From Alteraquisediminimonas sediminicola (GTDB lineage Bacteria; Pseudomonadota; Alphaproteobacteria; Sphingomonadales; Sphingomonadaceae): a DNA stretch of 64,000 nt. The notes under the pieces were generated by a model, which ran no database searches, had not been told where the DNA came from, and saw only the letters and a list, made by a program, of their open reading frames with translations. Shown here in pieces: positions 34,921 through 43,768 of the stretch (within the stretch, counting starts at the first letter, position 1; each line of letters starts with the position of its first letter). Both the position numbers and the translations under genes were made by a program. The DNA lies in assembly GCF_019740335.1 (NCBI RefSeq), contig NZ_JAHXZS010000001.1, positions 496,001 to 560,000 on the forward strand, read 5' to 3'.

Positions 34921-34981
34921 ATTTAATTTTATCAAGCAAAAACAGAATGTTGGATATAAATTACCCAATTCAAATCATCCC

Positions 34982-35004
34982 AGATGTAAAGAAATCCGAC
35001 ACAA
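34982..35004 (-). promoter_or_regulatory. upstream activator site of gene F
   Basis: Core TGTAAAGAAATCCGACA (34985-35001), TGT-N11-ACA; outer bases no longer symmetric. 61 nt beyond the -24 element. It also lies about 75 nt before the divergent TPR lipoprotein gene, which has no sigma-54 element of its own. Confidence 0.55.
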
Positions 35005-35078
35005 ATATCAGACTAACATCATGATTTACCTTGTTTTCTCTTAATGATATTTTCACGGACATCTGTCACGAGGTCCGT

Positions 35079-36629
35079 ATGAAAAAGACATATTCCGCGC
35101 CGCTCACAGTCGGCATCGCCGCTGCCCTCGCTTTTGCGCTGGGTGGCTGTTCTTCCGAAGCCGCCGATCCGTTCAAGGAGGCGCAGGCGGCGGTGGCTAA
35201 ACATGACCATGCCACCGCTCGCATCCTGTTGTTAAAGGCGCTGGATGCCAATCCCGACAACAAACAGGCCCGGCTAATGTCGGGTGAAGTGGCGTTGGAA
35301 CTGGGCGATGCCGAACGCGCCATCACCGATTTGAAGATGCTGGTCGATGATCAAACCTTGGGCATGAAGGCGCGCCCGCTGCTTGCACAGGCGTATCTAA
35401 TCAACGGCAAGTCGCGCCTCGCGCTTGAAACCTTGGGACCGGGCGGCCCGTCCGATGGCAAGGGCTTTGCGATTGCGGTGAAGGCGCATTCGCTTGCAGG
35501 CCAGCAGGACAAGGCGCTCGCGGCGCTGGATGAGGGGCTGAAACGCTTTCCCAATTCGGTCGATTTGATGGTGCTGGATGCCACCCGCGCCGTGGCCTAT
35601 GGCGAGATCGACCGGGCCAAGCAAATCTCCGCCGCGATGACCAAGGCCGCACCGGATAATGTCGATGCGATCCTGTTTGCGGGCCAATTGGCGTTGGCGC
35701 TCAAGGATAGCCACGCGGCAGGGGCGTATTTCAAACATGCGGTGGAATTGCGGCCCTCGGACATCACCGCGATGCTGGCACTCGCGGCGATTGCCAATGA
35801 CAAGGGCGATAAAAAAGCGGCGAAGGAATGGCTGGACAAGCTGCGCGCGATTGCGCCGGGCAACCCGGTCGGCGGCTATTTCGCGGCGCAAATGGCCTAT
35901 GACGCCGGGAAAATCGACGATGCGGTGAAGATCATGCAGTCATTGGGCGGCAATGCCGAAGCCTTTCCGGCGTTGACGATGTTGAGCGGTACGATCGACG
36001 CCCAAAAGGGCCGGTTTGAAGAGGCCATCACCAAATTGCGTAAGTTCTTCGCCAATGGCGGCGAAGACGGTCGGGCGCGCTTTGCCCTGGCCTATGCACA
36101 GGCCAAGGTCGGGGACAATAAGTCCGCATGGAAAACGCTGGAACCTTTGGCCAAGGCGCAAAATGCGACCCCGCTCATCCTCGTCTTTGCCGCGAAGCTG
36201 ACGGGCGATCTCGGCGATGCCTCCCATGAGCAATATAAACAACGCGCCGCCAAGGCCAGCCAGCCCGACCCGATCGGCCCGGAAATGGTCGCCGCCAACA
36301 CGGCGATCGAGGCGGGCGATTGGAAAAAGGCAGACGCGATTTATCAAGGGCTGATCAATAGCGGCAAAGGCAACAACGCCATCGTACTGAACAATGCCGC
36401 CAATACCCGGTTGCAATTGGGCGATGCGGCAGGTGCGGTGGCACTGGCGCGCAAGGCGCTGGCCCTTGCGCCGGATGATCCCATCATCCTCGACACGCTT
36501 GGTTGGGCGCTGTTCAAATCCGAGGGCAAGACCAATGAAGCCATTGAACTGCTGCGCAAGGCCGTGACAGCCATGCCGAGCAATGATGATATTCGCTTAC
36601 ATTGGAACACGCTGGCCAGCGCCAAATAA
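35079..36629 (+). CDS. TPR-repeat lipoprotein, PrsT-like
   Basis: 516 residues from the ATG at 35079 (GAGGT 7 nt upstream). Lipoprotein signal with lipobox LGGC (Cys24). The mature part is a chain of tetratricopeptide repeats from about residue 35 to the C-terminus (for example ARILLLKALDANPDNKQARL, and NTRLQLGDAAGAVALARKAL at the end). TPR lipoproteins named PrsT belong to PEP-CTERM/exosortase systems, where they are usually about 900 residues; this one is shorter. Its position divergent from the PEP-CTERM array supports a role in export or surface assembly. Other TPR lipoproteins of envelope assembly are possible. Confidence 0.75.
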   Translation: MKKTYSAPLTVGIAAALAFALGGCSSEAADPFKEAQAAVAKHDHATARILLLKALDANPDNKQARLMSGEVALELGDAERAITDLKMLVDDQTLGMKARPLLAQAYLINGKSRLALETLGPGGPSDGKGFAIAVKAHSLAGQQDKALAALDEGLKRFPNSVDLMVLDATRAVAYGEIDRAKQISAAMTKAAPDNVDAILFAGQLALALKDSHAAGAYFKHAVELRPSDITAMLALAAIANDKGDKKAAKEWLDKLRAIAPGNPVGGYFAAQMAYDAGKIDDAVKIMQSLGGNAEAFPALTMLSGTIDAQKGRFEEAITKLRKFFANGGEDGRARFALAYAQAKVGDNKSAWKTLEPLAKAQNATPLILVFAAKLTGDLGDASHEQYKQRAAKASQPDPIGPEMVAANTAIEAGDWKKADAIYQGLINSGKGNNAIVLNNAANTRLQLGDAAGAVALARKALALAPDDPIILDTLGWALFKSEGKTNEAIELLRKAVTAMPSNDDIRLHWNTLASAK

Positions 36630-36640
36630 TGAGCGAGGAC

Positions 36641-36666
36641 GGGCGCGGGGATAAACCTCGCGCCCC
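36641..36666 (+). terminator. stem-loop after the TPR lipoprotein gene
   Basis: GGGCGCG (36641-36647) pairs with CGCGCCC (36659-36665), followed by CTTCT. Starts 12 nt past the stop. Moderate terminator. Confidence 0.6.
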
Positions 36667-36681
36667 TTCTCCCTATCCCTT

Positions 36682-36786
36682 CGTCATTCCCGCGCAGGCG
36701 GGAGTCCATACAGCATCATCGGATCGAAAGTTACTCACCCCTTACCGGTCCGTCCTGTCTGGATTCCCGCCTGCGCGGGAATGACG
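36682..36786. repeat. palindromic element, copy 6 (orientation A)
   Basis: Arms CGTCATTCCCGCGCAGGCGG and GCCTGCGCGGGAATGACG; core CATCATCGGATCGAAAGTTA is in the same orientation as copy 1. Fills the convergent gap between the TPR lipoprotein and cytochrome b561 genes, outside the PEP-CTERM array, so the element is not specific to it. Confidence 0.85.
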
Positions 36787-36814
36787 ATAAGGCGGATAGG
36801 GAAGCGCGCTTAAC

Positions 36815-37378
36815 TCAACGGTTCATGAATGGCAGCATCCGATACAGCACCGGATGGCCATCGAATTGATGCTTGATCGCGCCTGCAATGTGCAGCACCA
36901 ACAGGCCAATCATCACAAATGCAGTGATTTCATGCGCTTCATGCCAGAAATCGCCTGCGGCTTCGGTCCGTGCCACAGGCAGGAACGGCACGTCGAACAT
37001 GCCGAAAAAGCTGATCGGCCAGCGCTTGGGGCCTTCCGGCGTAAATGCGCCGACGCTGCTCATCCACCAGCCCGATACCGGGATCAGGATCATCAGCAGA
37101 TAAAAGCCCCAATGGGTCAGATGCGACAGCCCGATTTCCCAGCCCTTCAACCCCGCCGCCGAAGAAGGCGGGCGATGGGTCAACCGCCAATAAAGGCGGA
37201 ACAGGGACAAAACGAGAATCAGAATGCCGGTCGCCTTGTGCAGGCCCATCACGGTCGGGATCATGTCCTTGGGAAAGGCATCATGGGCAAGACCGCCGAT
37301 CAGATTGCCGATAATCAGCAATCCGATCAGCCAATGCAGCCGCACGGCGGTGTTCGAATAGGTCTGTTGGTCGTTCAT
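36815..37378 (-). CDS. cytochrome b561 family protein
   Basis: 187 residues from MNDQQTYSN (ATG 37378, GGAG about 10 nt upstream; an ATG five codons earlier lacks a site). Four membrane helices with histidines suited to bind two b hemes: VRLHWLIGLLIIGNL, MGLHKATGILILVL, LSHLTHWGFYLLMIL, and WHEAHEITAFVMIGLLVLHI. Inner-membrane di-heme electron carrier, typically quinol-linked and superoxide-scavenging. Monocistronic. Confidence 0.9.
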   Translation of the reverse strand: MNDQQTYSNTAVRLHWLIGLLIIGNLIGGLAHDAFPKDMIPTVMGLHKATGILILVLSLFRLYWRLTHRPPSSAAGLKGWEIGLSHLTHWGFYLLMILIPVSGWWMSSVGAFTPEGPKRWPISFFGMFDVPFLPVARTEAAGDFWHEAHEITAFVMIGLLVLHIAGAIKHQFDGHPVLYRMLPFMNR

Positions 37379-37431
37379 TCCTACAATCTCCATCGCGAAA
37401 CCCCTTCCCCAAGGCTTTGATCAGGCGCGAA

Positions 37432-38202
37432 TCAGGCGGCCTCGGCCACCGCCATCTTGCCTTGGCTCACTTGCAGCGCGAAAATATCGCGCACCAGCGA
37501 CAGCGAGAACAAATGGGCATGGATGACCGGCAGCATGCCGCTCTGCATCATCTTGCGCAGTTGATCGCCACGCAGTTCGCGCAGCTTGTTCTCGTCAATC
37601 ATCTGGAAACCGCGATACACGAACGGCTTATCCGCGCCTTCCGGCTGGATCGTCACTTCGCCGTCCATCAACAGCTTCATCTCGGCCAATTCCTTCAGGA
37701 ACTGCCCGGTCTTCTGGCCTGCGATTTCAAACTGTTCGTTGAACGCGAGGAGGTTCTTCGTCACGTCCGAAGGCTGGCCATCGACGAACAACGCCTCGCC
37801 TTCGTCAAATGCGCCAACGGCTTCGCTTGAAGGATCGAAGCAGAGCGACAACTCTTCCGAACCCTGATCGAGACGGGCGAGCATGAACGGAAAACGACGG
37901 ATATAGGCCGGGACATAGACTTCGTTGAGCAATTCGCCCTTGTCTTCCACGAACACGTTCACGCCCTGATTCAGGCCCATCAGCGCCAAAGGCACCGGAT
38001 TTTCGCCCACCGAAAAGATGATCGGATAAAAACGCTGGGCAAGGATGAATTCCTCGACCGTCAGCGGCACCGCATGCACATCCTTGAGGAAAGGCGCGCT
38101 GTCGATCCGCCGGACACGATAATCTGCGTGTTCCTGGCTCGAAAGCGGCACCAGATCATTGTACAACAGCGGAAGGGCATTTGCCTGGTCGGCAGTCGCC
38201 AT
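37432..38202 (-). CDS. SapC family protein
   Basis: 256 residues with the SapC signature: FLKDVHAVPLTVEEFILAQR, YPIIFSVGENPVPLALMGL, and FPFMLARLDQGSEELSLCFD. SapC proteins occur widely in alpha- and gammaproteobacteria near surface-layer or TonB-receptor genes; their molecular role is unclear. No signal peptide is seen. AGGAG lies 11 nt before the ATG. Same strand as the FAD oxidase upstream but 67 nt away. Confidence 0.85.
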   Translation of the reverse strand: MATADQANALPLLYNDLVPLSSQEHADYRVRRIDSAPFLKDVHAVPLTVEEFILAQRFYPIIFSVGENPVPLALMGLNQGVNVFVEDKGELLNEVYVPAYIRRFPFMLARLDQGSEELSLCFDPSSEAVGAFDEGEALFVDGQPSDVTKNLLAFNEQFEIAGQKTGQFLKELAEMKLLMDGEVTIQPEGADKPFVYRGFQMIDENKLRELRGDQLRKMMQSGMLPVIHAHLFSLSLVRDIFALQVSQGKMAVAEAA

Positions 38203-38269
38203 AAGTCATGTCTCCTGAATATCTCATTGGCTGATGGACCCTTATAGGGACATCAGTTCGCGCCTACGT

Positions 38270-39724
38270 CTATGGAATGCTGTCCTCTGGCGCAAGAGGC
38301 AGCAATTTTCCGGGGTTCATGATCCCATGCGGATCGAGCGCCTGCTTGATCGCCCGCAACATGTTCAGCCGTGCAGGCTCGGAAATACGTGCGAATTCCG
38401 CAAGTTTGATCTGACCGATGCCATGTTCAGCCGATAATGATCCGCCCGCCTTGACGACGAGATCATCGACAAACGCGGTCACATCATGGCCTTCGCGCAC
38501 CAGCCATGCCTGGGAATCGGCCCCCAAGGCCGCCCGCACATTGAAATGGACATTGCCATCGCCAAGATGGCCAAAGGCGATCACCCGTACGCCGGGAAAG
38601 CGTTGCTCCACTGCGGCGGCGGCTTCCATCACGAAACGCGGCATATCGGACACCGCGACCGACACATCATGCTTGGCCGCCGTGCCGTCATGGCGCTCGG
38701 CCTCGGAAATACTGTCGCGCAAATGCCATAAGGCCTCGGCCTGCGCGCCATTGGCGGCGATCATCGCGTCCGTCACCCGGCCTGCATTGATCTCGTCTTC
38801 AAGCACCGCGCCAAATGCCATTTGCAGTTCATCGCCCGCCGTAACAGCGCCGCATTCGACCAGCACATACCAGGGGCAATCGGTCGCCAGCGGCGCACGC
38901 GTGCCGGGAATATGGCGCAACACCAGTTCGAGTGCGATGTCCGGGACAAGTTCGAACCCCTCCACCGAATCACCCAGTCGCTGCTCCAACCGCCGCAACA
39001 AATCGAGCGCCGCCTGCGGACTATCCAGCCCGACCCAAGCGACCACCCGCTGGCGCAACACTGGCACCAGCCGCAGCGTCACCGCCGTGACCACGCCAAG
39101 CGTCCCCTCCGCCCCGCACAATAATTGTCGCAGGTCATAACCGCGATTATCCTTACGTAACGACGCGAGGCTCTCGATGACGCTGCCATCCGGCAATACC
39201 GCCTCAATCCCCAGCACCAACGCGCGCATTGGCCCGAACCGCAGCACCTGCGTCCCGCCCGCATTGGTCGACACCAGTCCGCCGATCGTTGCCGAGCCTT
39301 TCGCCCCCAGCGACAAAGGGAAACGCAAGCCGACCTCCAAAGCCGCCTCATGGACATGGGTAAGAATCACCCCCGCCTCGACGACCATCGCATTATCCGC
39401 CTGACGAATGCTGCGAATCTTGTTCATCCGCCGCATGGACAGCAACAAGGCGCGCCCGCTGTCGTCCGGCACGGCCCCGGCCACCATCGACGTATTGCCG
39501 CCCTGCGGCACGATCGGCAGGCGATGCGCCGCCGCGAAACGAACGACCGCCACCACTTCGGCAAGAGTTGCAGGCGACACCATCGCCAGCGCCCGCCCCT
39601 GATATCGCTGCCGCCAATCGGTCAACCACGGCGCCATGTCATCGGGATCGCGAGAAAATCCGCGTGTCCCCAAAATGGCCGCAAGTTCTTCCAATGGTGG
39701 AATTGCATCGCTTTTGTTCATCAT
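38270..39724 (-). CDS. FAD-binding oxidoreductase (D-2-hydroxyacid/glycolate oxidase GlcD type)
   Basis: 484 residues of the VAO/PCMH flavoprotein family. FAD-binding domain with IVPQGGNTSMVAGAVP, SIRQADNAMVVEAGVILTHV and GLVSTNAGGTQVLRFGPMR; C-terminal FAD-oxidase domain with FGHLGDGNVHFNV and SAEHGIGQIKL. Candidate substrates are D-2-hydroxyglutarate, D-lactate or glycolate; sequence alone does not decide. Cytoplasmic or membrane-peripheral, passing electrons to a carrier. Adjacent ATGs at 39724 and 39721 are equivalent starts. Confidence 0.85.
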   Translation of the reverse strand: MMNKSDAIPPLEELAAILGTRGFSRDPDDMAPWLTDWRQRYQGRALAMVSPATLAEVVAVVRFAAAHRLPIVPQGGNTSMVAGAVPDDSGRALLLSMRRMNKIRSIRQADNAMVVEAGVILTHVHEAALEVGLRFPLSLGAKGSATIGGLVSTNAGGTQVLRFGPMRALVLGIEAVLPDGSVIESLASLRKDNRGYDLRQLLCGAEGTLGVVTAVTLRLVPVLRQRVVAWVGLDSPQAALDLLRRLEQRLGDSVEGFELVPDIALELVLRHIPGTRAPLATDCPWYVLVECGAVTAGDELQMAFGAVLEDEINAGRVTDAMIAANGAQAEALWHLRDSISEAERHDGTAAKHDVSVAVSDMPRFVMEAAAAVEQRFPGVRVIAFGHLGDGNVHFNVRAALGADSQAWLVREGHDVTAFVDDLVVKAGGSLSAEHGIGQIKLAEFARISEPARLNMLRAIKQALDPHGIMNPGKLLPLAPEDSIP

Positions 39725-39821
39725 TATGGGGGTATATCGGCAACAGTCGTGATGGACAATTCATCCTTGGTTCAATCAGCAGTTGCTTAGGATCGCATCA
39801 TGCCCAAGGAAACTGCCTGAC

Positions 39822-40301
39822 ATGCCCATGTTGTTGACCCTGTTTCTGACCTCCATCGCCGCGACGGCGCCCTTGCGGGCCGTACCGGTCATGGTTGAAT
39901 CGAACCGGGTCGATTCGGATGTGGATCATCTGCGTGTGGCGCAGGTATTGGTGCAGGAACGGGTCATCATCCGGGTGCCGGTGCGCCCGCCCCCCATCGC
40001 CGCCCCGATTGAATACAAGGAGCGCAAAGGGCCGAAATGCATCCAATCGTCACAGATTGCAGGCGCAGCCGTCACCAGAGGCGGGGCCGTGGATTTCTTC
40101 CTCAAGGGCCGCCAACGGGTCCGCGCGCGGTTCGAACGCGAATGTCCTGCGCTGGATTTTTATTCGGGATTTTATCTCAAGCCCAATCCCGATGGACGCA
40201 TCTGCGCGCGTCGTGACTCGATCCATGCGCGCTCAGGTGGCGGATGCGAGATCCTGCGCTTCCGAAAATTGGAGCCTCAACAACCTGATCGCGACGATTA
40301 A
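39822..40301 (+). CDS. small secreted hypothetical protein
   Basis: 159 residues starting MPMLLTLFLTSIAATAPLRA, a plausible signal peptide. The mature part is basic with four cysteines (PKCIQSS, ERECPALDFYSGFYL, GRICARRD, GGCEILRF) that could form two disulfides. No family recognised, though such small Cys-paired periplasmic proteins are common in sphingomonads. An ATG two codons in is also possible. Confidence 0.6.
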   Translation: MPMLLTLFLTSIAATAPLRAVPVMVESNRVDSDVDHLRVAQVLVQERVIIRVPVRPPPIAAPIEYKERKGPKCIQSSQIAGAAVTRGGAVDFFLKGRQRVRARFERECPALDFYSGFYLKPNPDGRICARRDSIHARSGGGCEILRFRKLEPQQPDRDD

Positions 40302-40461
40302 GACGCGCCGATTGCACAGATTTGCGCTTCTTTGCATCAATTCAACTGCAAAGGCTTGAAAGCCCTAGACCCCCATCCCACCGGAAAGTTTCCAATTCCT
40401 TCACCTTTTTCTTTTAAGGATAAGGCAGGTTTCGGCGAAAGTCGGTTTCGATGGAGCAATT

Positions 40462-41973
40462 ATGACAGCATTCGGCAGGCGTGGTGGACTAACCGGAACA
40501 GGCGCAGTGCGTCCGTCCTTCGGTGTCGCGCGCCCCATGCGCAGTTCAAACCTGACATTGGGCGATGACGATCAGGAATCATCCCCCTCCCCATTGGACA
40601 TGCCGCCATCGCTGTCCCCGGATATCATCCCGGTCCAGCTCGATGCCATGGCTCGGCTTGCCGAACGCGAGGCGACCTCCGGCGATCCCGGGCTGGTAAA
40701 GGCAGAAGGTTTCGAAGCCTCGGTCCACAAGATCAAGGAACAGGTCCTCCCGCGCTTGCTGGAACGTGTCGACCCGGAAGCCGCAGCCACGCTGACCAAG
40801 GACGAGCTGGCCGAGGAATTCCGCCCGATCATCTCGGAAGTGCTGGCCGAATTGAAGATCAACCTCAACCGCCGCGAACAATTCGCGCTGGAAAAGGTGC
40901 TGGTCGACGAATTGCTCGGTTTTGGCCCGCTCGAAGAATTGCTTAGCGACCCGGCAATCAGCGATATCATGGTCAACGGCCCGGACCAGACCTATATTGA
41001 ACGTAAAGGTCGGCTTGAACTTGCCCCGATCCAGTTCCGCGATGAAGAGCATCTGTTCCAGATCGCGCAGCGCATCGTGAACCGCGTGGGTCGCCGCGTT
41101 GACCAGACCAGCCCGCTCGCGGATGCGCGTCTCCCTGATGGTTCTCGCGTCAACGTGATCGTGCCGCCGCTCAGCCTGCGCGGCACCGCCATCTCGATTC
41201 GTAAATTCTCGGCCAAGCCGATCACCCTCGACATGATGGCCAAGGGCGGCTCCATGTCCGAAAAAATGGCGACCGCGCTGAAAATCGCCGGGGCCTGCCG
41301 CTTCAACATCATCATTTCTGGCGGTACGGGTTCCGGTAAGACGACCATGCTGAACGCATTGTCCAAGATGATCGACCCCGGCGAACGCGTGCTGACAATC
41401 GAAGACGCCGCGGAACTTCGATTGCAACAGCCGCATTGGCTCCCGCTCGAAACCCGCCCGGCCAATCTTGAAGGCCAAGGCGAAATCACCATTCGCGATC
41501 TTGTGAAAAACGCCCTGCGTATGCGCCCGGATCGCATCATCCTCGGCGAAATCCGTGGCAGCGAGTGCTTCGATCTGCTCGCCGCCATGAACACCGGCCA
41601 TGATGGCTCCATGTGCACGCTCCACTCCAACAGCCCGCGCGAAGCCTTGGGGCGTATGGAAAACATGGTGATGATGGGCGACATCAAAATGCCCAAGGAA
41701 GCCATTTCCCGCCAGATTGCGGATTCGGTCGATCTGGTCATTCAGGTCAAGCGTCTGCGCGATGGTTCACGCCGCATCACCAATGTGACCGAGGTCATCG
41801 GGATGGAAGGCGCCGTCATTGTGACGCAGGAATTGTTCAAGTTCGAATATCTGGACGAAGGCAGCGACGGCAAGATCGTGGGCGAATATCGCTCGATGGG
41901 CCTGCGTCCCTATACGCTCGAAAAGGCGCGCCAGTTCGGCTTTGACGAGGCGTATCTCGACGCCTGTCTCTAA
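40462..41973 (+). CDS. cpaF: CpaF/TadA-type secretion ATPase
   Basis: 503 residues. Disordered N-terminus of about 60 residues, an all-helical domain (KIKEQVLPRLLERVDPEAAA...), then the hexameric ATPase core: Walker A SGGTGSGKTTMLNAL, Asp box with EDAAELRLQQPH, Walker B RPDRIILGEIRG, His box HDGSMCTLHSNSPREALGR. Powers tight-adherence (Tad/Flp) pilus assembly. No other tad/cpa gene is in the window, so it is an orphan relative to the usual cluster. GGAG 6 nt before the ATG. Confidence 0.93.
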   Translation: MTAFGRRGGLTGTGAVRPSFGVARPMRSSNLTLGDDDQESSPSPLDMPPSLSPDIIPVQLDAMARLAEREATSGDPGLVKAEGFEASVHKIKEQVLPRLLERVDPEAAATLTKDELAEEFRPIISEVLAELKINLNRREQFALEKVLVDELLGFGPLEELLSDPAISDIMVNGPDQTYIERKGRLELAPIQFRDEEHLFQIAQRIVNRVGRRVDQTSPLADARLPDGSRVNVIVPPLSLRGTAISIRKFSAKPITLDMMAKGGSMSEKMATALKIAGACRFNIIISGGTGSGKTTMLNALSKMIDPGERVLTIEDAAELRLQQPHWLPLETRPANLEGQGEITIRDLVKNALRMRPDRIILGEIRGSECFDLLAAMNTGHDGSMCTLHSNSPREALGRMENMVMMGDIKMPKEAISRQIADSVDLVIQVKRLRDGSRRITNVTEVIGMEGAVIVTQELFKFEYLDEGSDGKIVGEYRSMGLRPYTLEKARQFGFDEAYLDACL

Positions 41974-42053
41974 AGGCCAAGTACCTAGTCTAAGCCCTTG
42001 CGAATTATACGCTACCGGAGCATGCTTGCACCTGCGCACAACAGGAGCACATC

Positions 42054-42905
42054 ATGTCCCGTATCGCCGCCAAAGTCAGTTTTATTGCGCTCGTTCTTGG
42101 CACTGTTGCCGTAACTGGTGCATGGCTTGGTGCAGGCACCGCGACCGCCGCCGCCACGCAATCCGATACCGCGCTTAATGCCGCGATTGCCGGGACACAC
42201 CGTTCCGATGCCAATCGCGCCCGTGATCAATATCGCCACCCGGCGCAAACCCTTGGCTTCTTCGGGATCAGGTCGCAGATGACGGTCGTGGAAATCTGGC
42301 CCGGCACCGGCTGGTACACCGAAATTCTCGCCCCCTATCTCGCCCATCGGGGCAAGCTGATCATCGCCAGCCCGCCGGGGCGCGGCTCCGCCAGCATCGA
42401 ACAATTACTGGCATCCAAACCCGAACTTTACGGCAAGGTCGAACGCGCAAACTTCCCTTCCCTGCTCGGCGGCACGCCGGTCGCACCCGGCACGGCGGAT
42501 ATGGTCGTGACCTTCCGCAACGTCCATAATTGGCGCATGGGCGCGATGAATGTCGATAGTGCCGATTACAGCGCGGCGGCATTCAAGGAAATGTTCGATA
42601 TGCTGAAACCGGGCGGCGTGCTCGGCGTGGTCGATCACCGGCTGAACGAAGATGCCGATGACGAAAAGGAACGGACCAGCGGCTATATCAAGGTCGCCAC
42701 GGTCCGTGCATTGGCCGAACAGGCCGGTTTCCGCCTCAAGGCCAGCAGCGAGATCAACGCCAACCCCAAGGACAGCAAGGATTATCCGAACGGCGTCTGG
42801 ACCCTGCCCCCGGTGCTGCGCCTTGGCGATCAGGACCGCGCCAAATATCTTGGGATTGGCGAATCCGACCGGATGACGCTCAAATTCGTCAAGCCGAAGC
42901 ATTAA
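42054..42905 (+). CDS. secreted class I SAM-dependent methyltransferase
   Basis: 283 residues. N-terminal signal peptide (SFIALVLGTVAVTGAWLGAG...ATA), then a Rossmann methyltransferase domain with TVVEIWPGTGWYTEILAPYL as the SAM motif I variant and FDMLKPGGVLGVVDHR. This COG4798-like group is predicted to be periplasmic, which is puzzling because SAM is cytoplasmic. AGGAG 7 nt before the ATG. Substrate unknown. Confidence 0.82.
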   Translation: MSRIAAKVSFIALVLGTVAVTGAWLGAGTATAAATQSDTALNAAIAGTHRSDANRARDQYRHPAQTLGFFGIRSQMTVVEIWPGTGWYTEILAPYLAHRGKLIIASPPGRGSASIEQLLASKPELYGKVERANFPSLLGGTPVAPGTADMVVTFRNVHNWRMGAMNVDSADYSAAAFKEMFDMLKPGGVLGVVDHRLNEDADDEKERTSGYIKVATVRALAEQAGFRLKASSEINANPKDSKDYPNGVWTLPPVLRLGDQDRAKYLGIGESDRMTLKFVKPKH

Positions 42906-42927
42906 ACCGGACTATTAAGCGGGGGCG

Positions 42928-43557
42928 TTACCGGCGATAGGTCGGCAGTTCCCAGCCTTTCACCAACGCCATGCCGCGCAATGACAGACCCGCGACCGTC
43001 GCGGCAAGCGCGGACACATAGCTTGGCAGGCCGTTAAGGGTCAAAACCACCATCAACCCCGATGCCAGCGCAGCCGCCGTCACATAAAGCTCGGATCGCA
43101 TCAGGATCGACGGCTCACCCGCAAGCATATCGCGGATCACCCCACCCATGCAGGCCGTGAACACGCCCATGCTGAACGCGGGCAGCGGCGCAATGCCATA
43201 AGCCATGCCCTTGGCGGCGCCATAGGTTGCAAAGGCGGCAAGGCCGATGGCATCGCACCATAACAGCGCCCGGCCCGACCAGAACCGCACCGGGGTCAGC
43301 CACACCCCGATGGCGGCGATGCAGCAGATCAGCAGCGTCTTGTTTTCGAGCGTCCAGAACACTGGCGCATCAAGGAGAATATCGCGGATCGTGCCGCCAC
43401 CGACCCCGGTTGCGACGGCGAAAAAGATGAACGTCACAATATCCCGCCGCTTTTCCGCCGCGAGCAACGCGCCGGACGCCGCAAATACCGCAATACCGGC
43501 AGCGTTGAGAAATTCGAGCACAGGCGCGATGGTCGCGGGCAACAGGGCGTTTTGCAT
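42928..43557 (-). CDS. TRIC family (YicG/UPF0126) membrane channel
   Basis: 209 residues from MQNALLPATIAP (ATG at 43557; a GTG eight codons earlier also fits). Seven hydrophobic segments in two repeats, each with the family's Gly-rich motif: GVGGGTIRDILLD and GCMGGVIRDML-like ACMGGVIRDMLAGEPSIL. Prokaryotic TRIC homologues form trimeric cation channels. Convergent with the methyltransferase gene. Confidence 0.88.
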   Translation of the reverse strand: MQNALLPATIAPVLEFLNAAGIAVFAASGALLAAEKRRDIVTFIFFAVATGVGGGTIRDILLDAPVFWTLENKTLLICCIAAIGVWLTPVRFWSGRALLWCDAIGLAAFATYGAAKGMAYGIAPLPAFSMGVFTACMGGVIRDMLAGEPSILMRSELYVTAAALASGLMVVLTLNGLPSYVSALAATVAGLSLRGMALVKGWELPTYRR

Positions 43558-43768
43558 AGAGGGTGCATAAACATTCCGCACCGCCCCGGCAAATGCGGTG
43601 TCTATTGCGGCATCAATCGCAACAATAATGGGAAGAGTTTAGCTTTGAGGCGAGCGATAAGGAATCGAACCACGCTCGTAGCGCCTTGGCGCGGAGAGCC
43701 ATCAAAAGAATCGAGGGTTCCCCCAAGGCATGCGCCTCGGTCGCAAATTATGCTGTATGGGAAATATC

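Noticed and set aside
29151-36786. CRISPR array formed by the regularly spaced palindromes
   Set aside because: Spacings contain whole genes and the palindromes are paired ends of about 104-bp elements; no short unique spacers and no cas genes.
43640-43720. tRNA-like fragment beside tRNA-Gly(UCC)
   Set aside because: GGAATCGAACC looks like a T arm in reverse, but no acceptor, D or anticodon stems can be formed; at most a decayed fragment.
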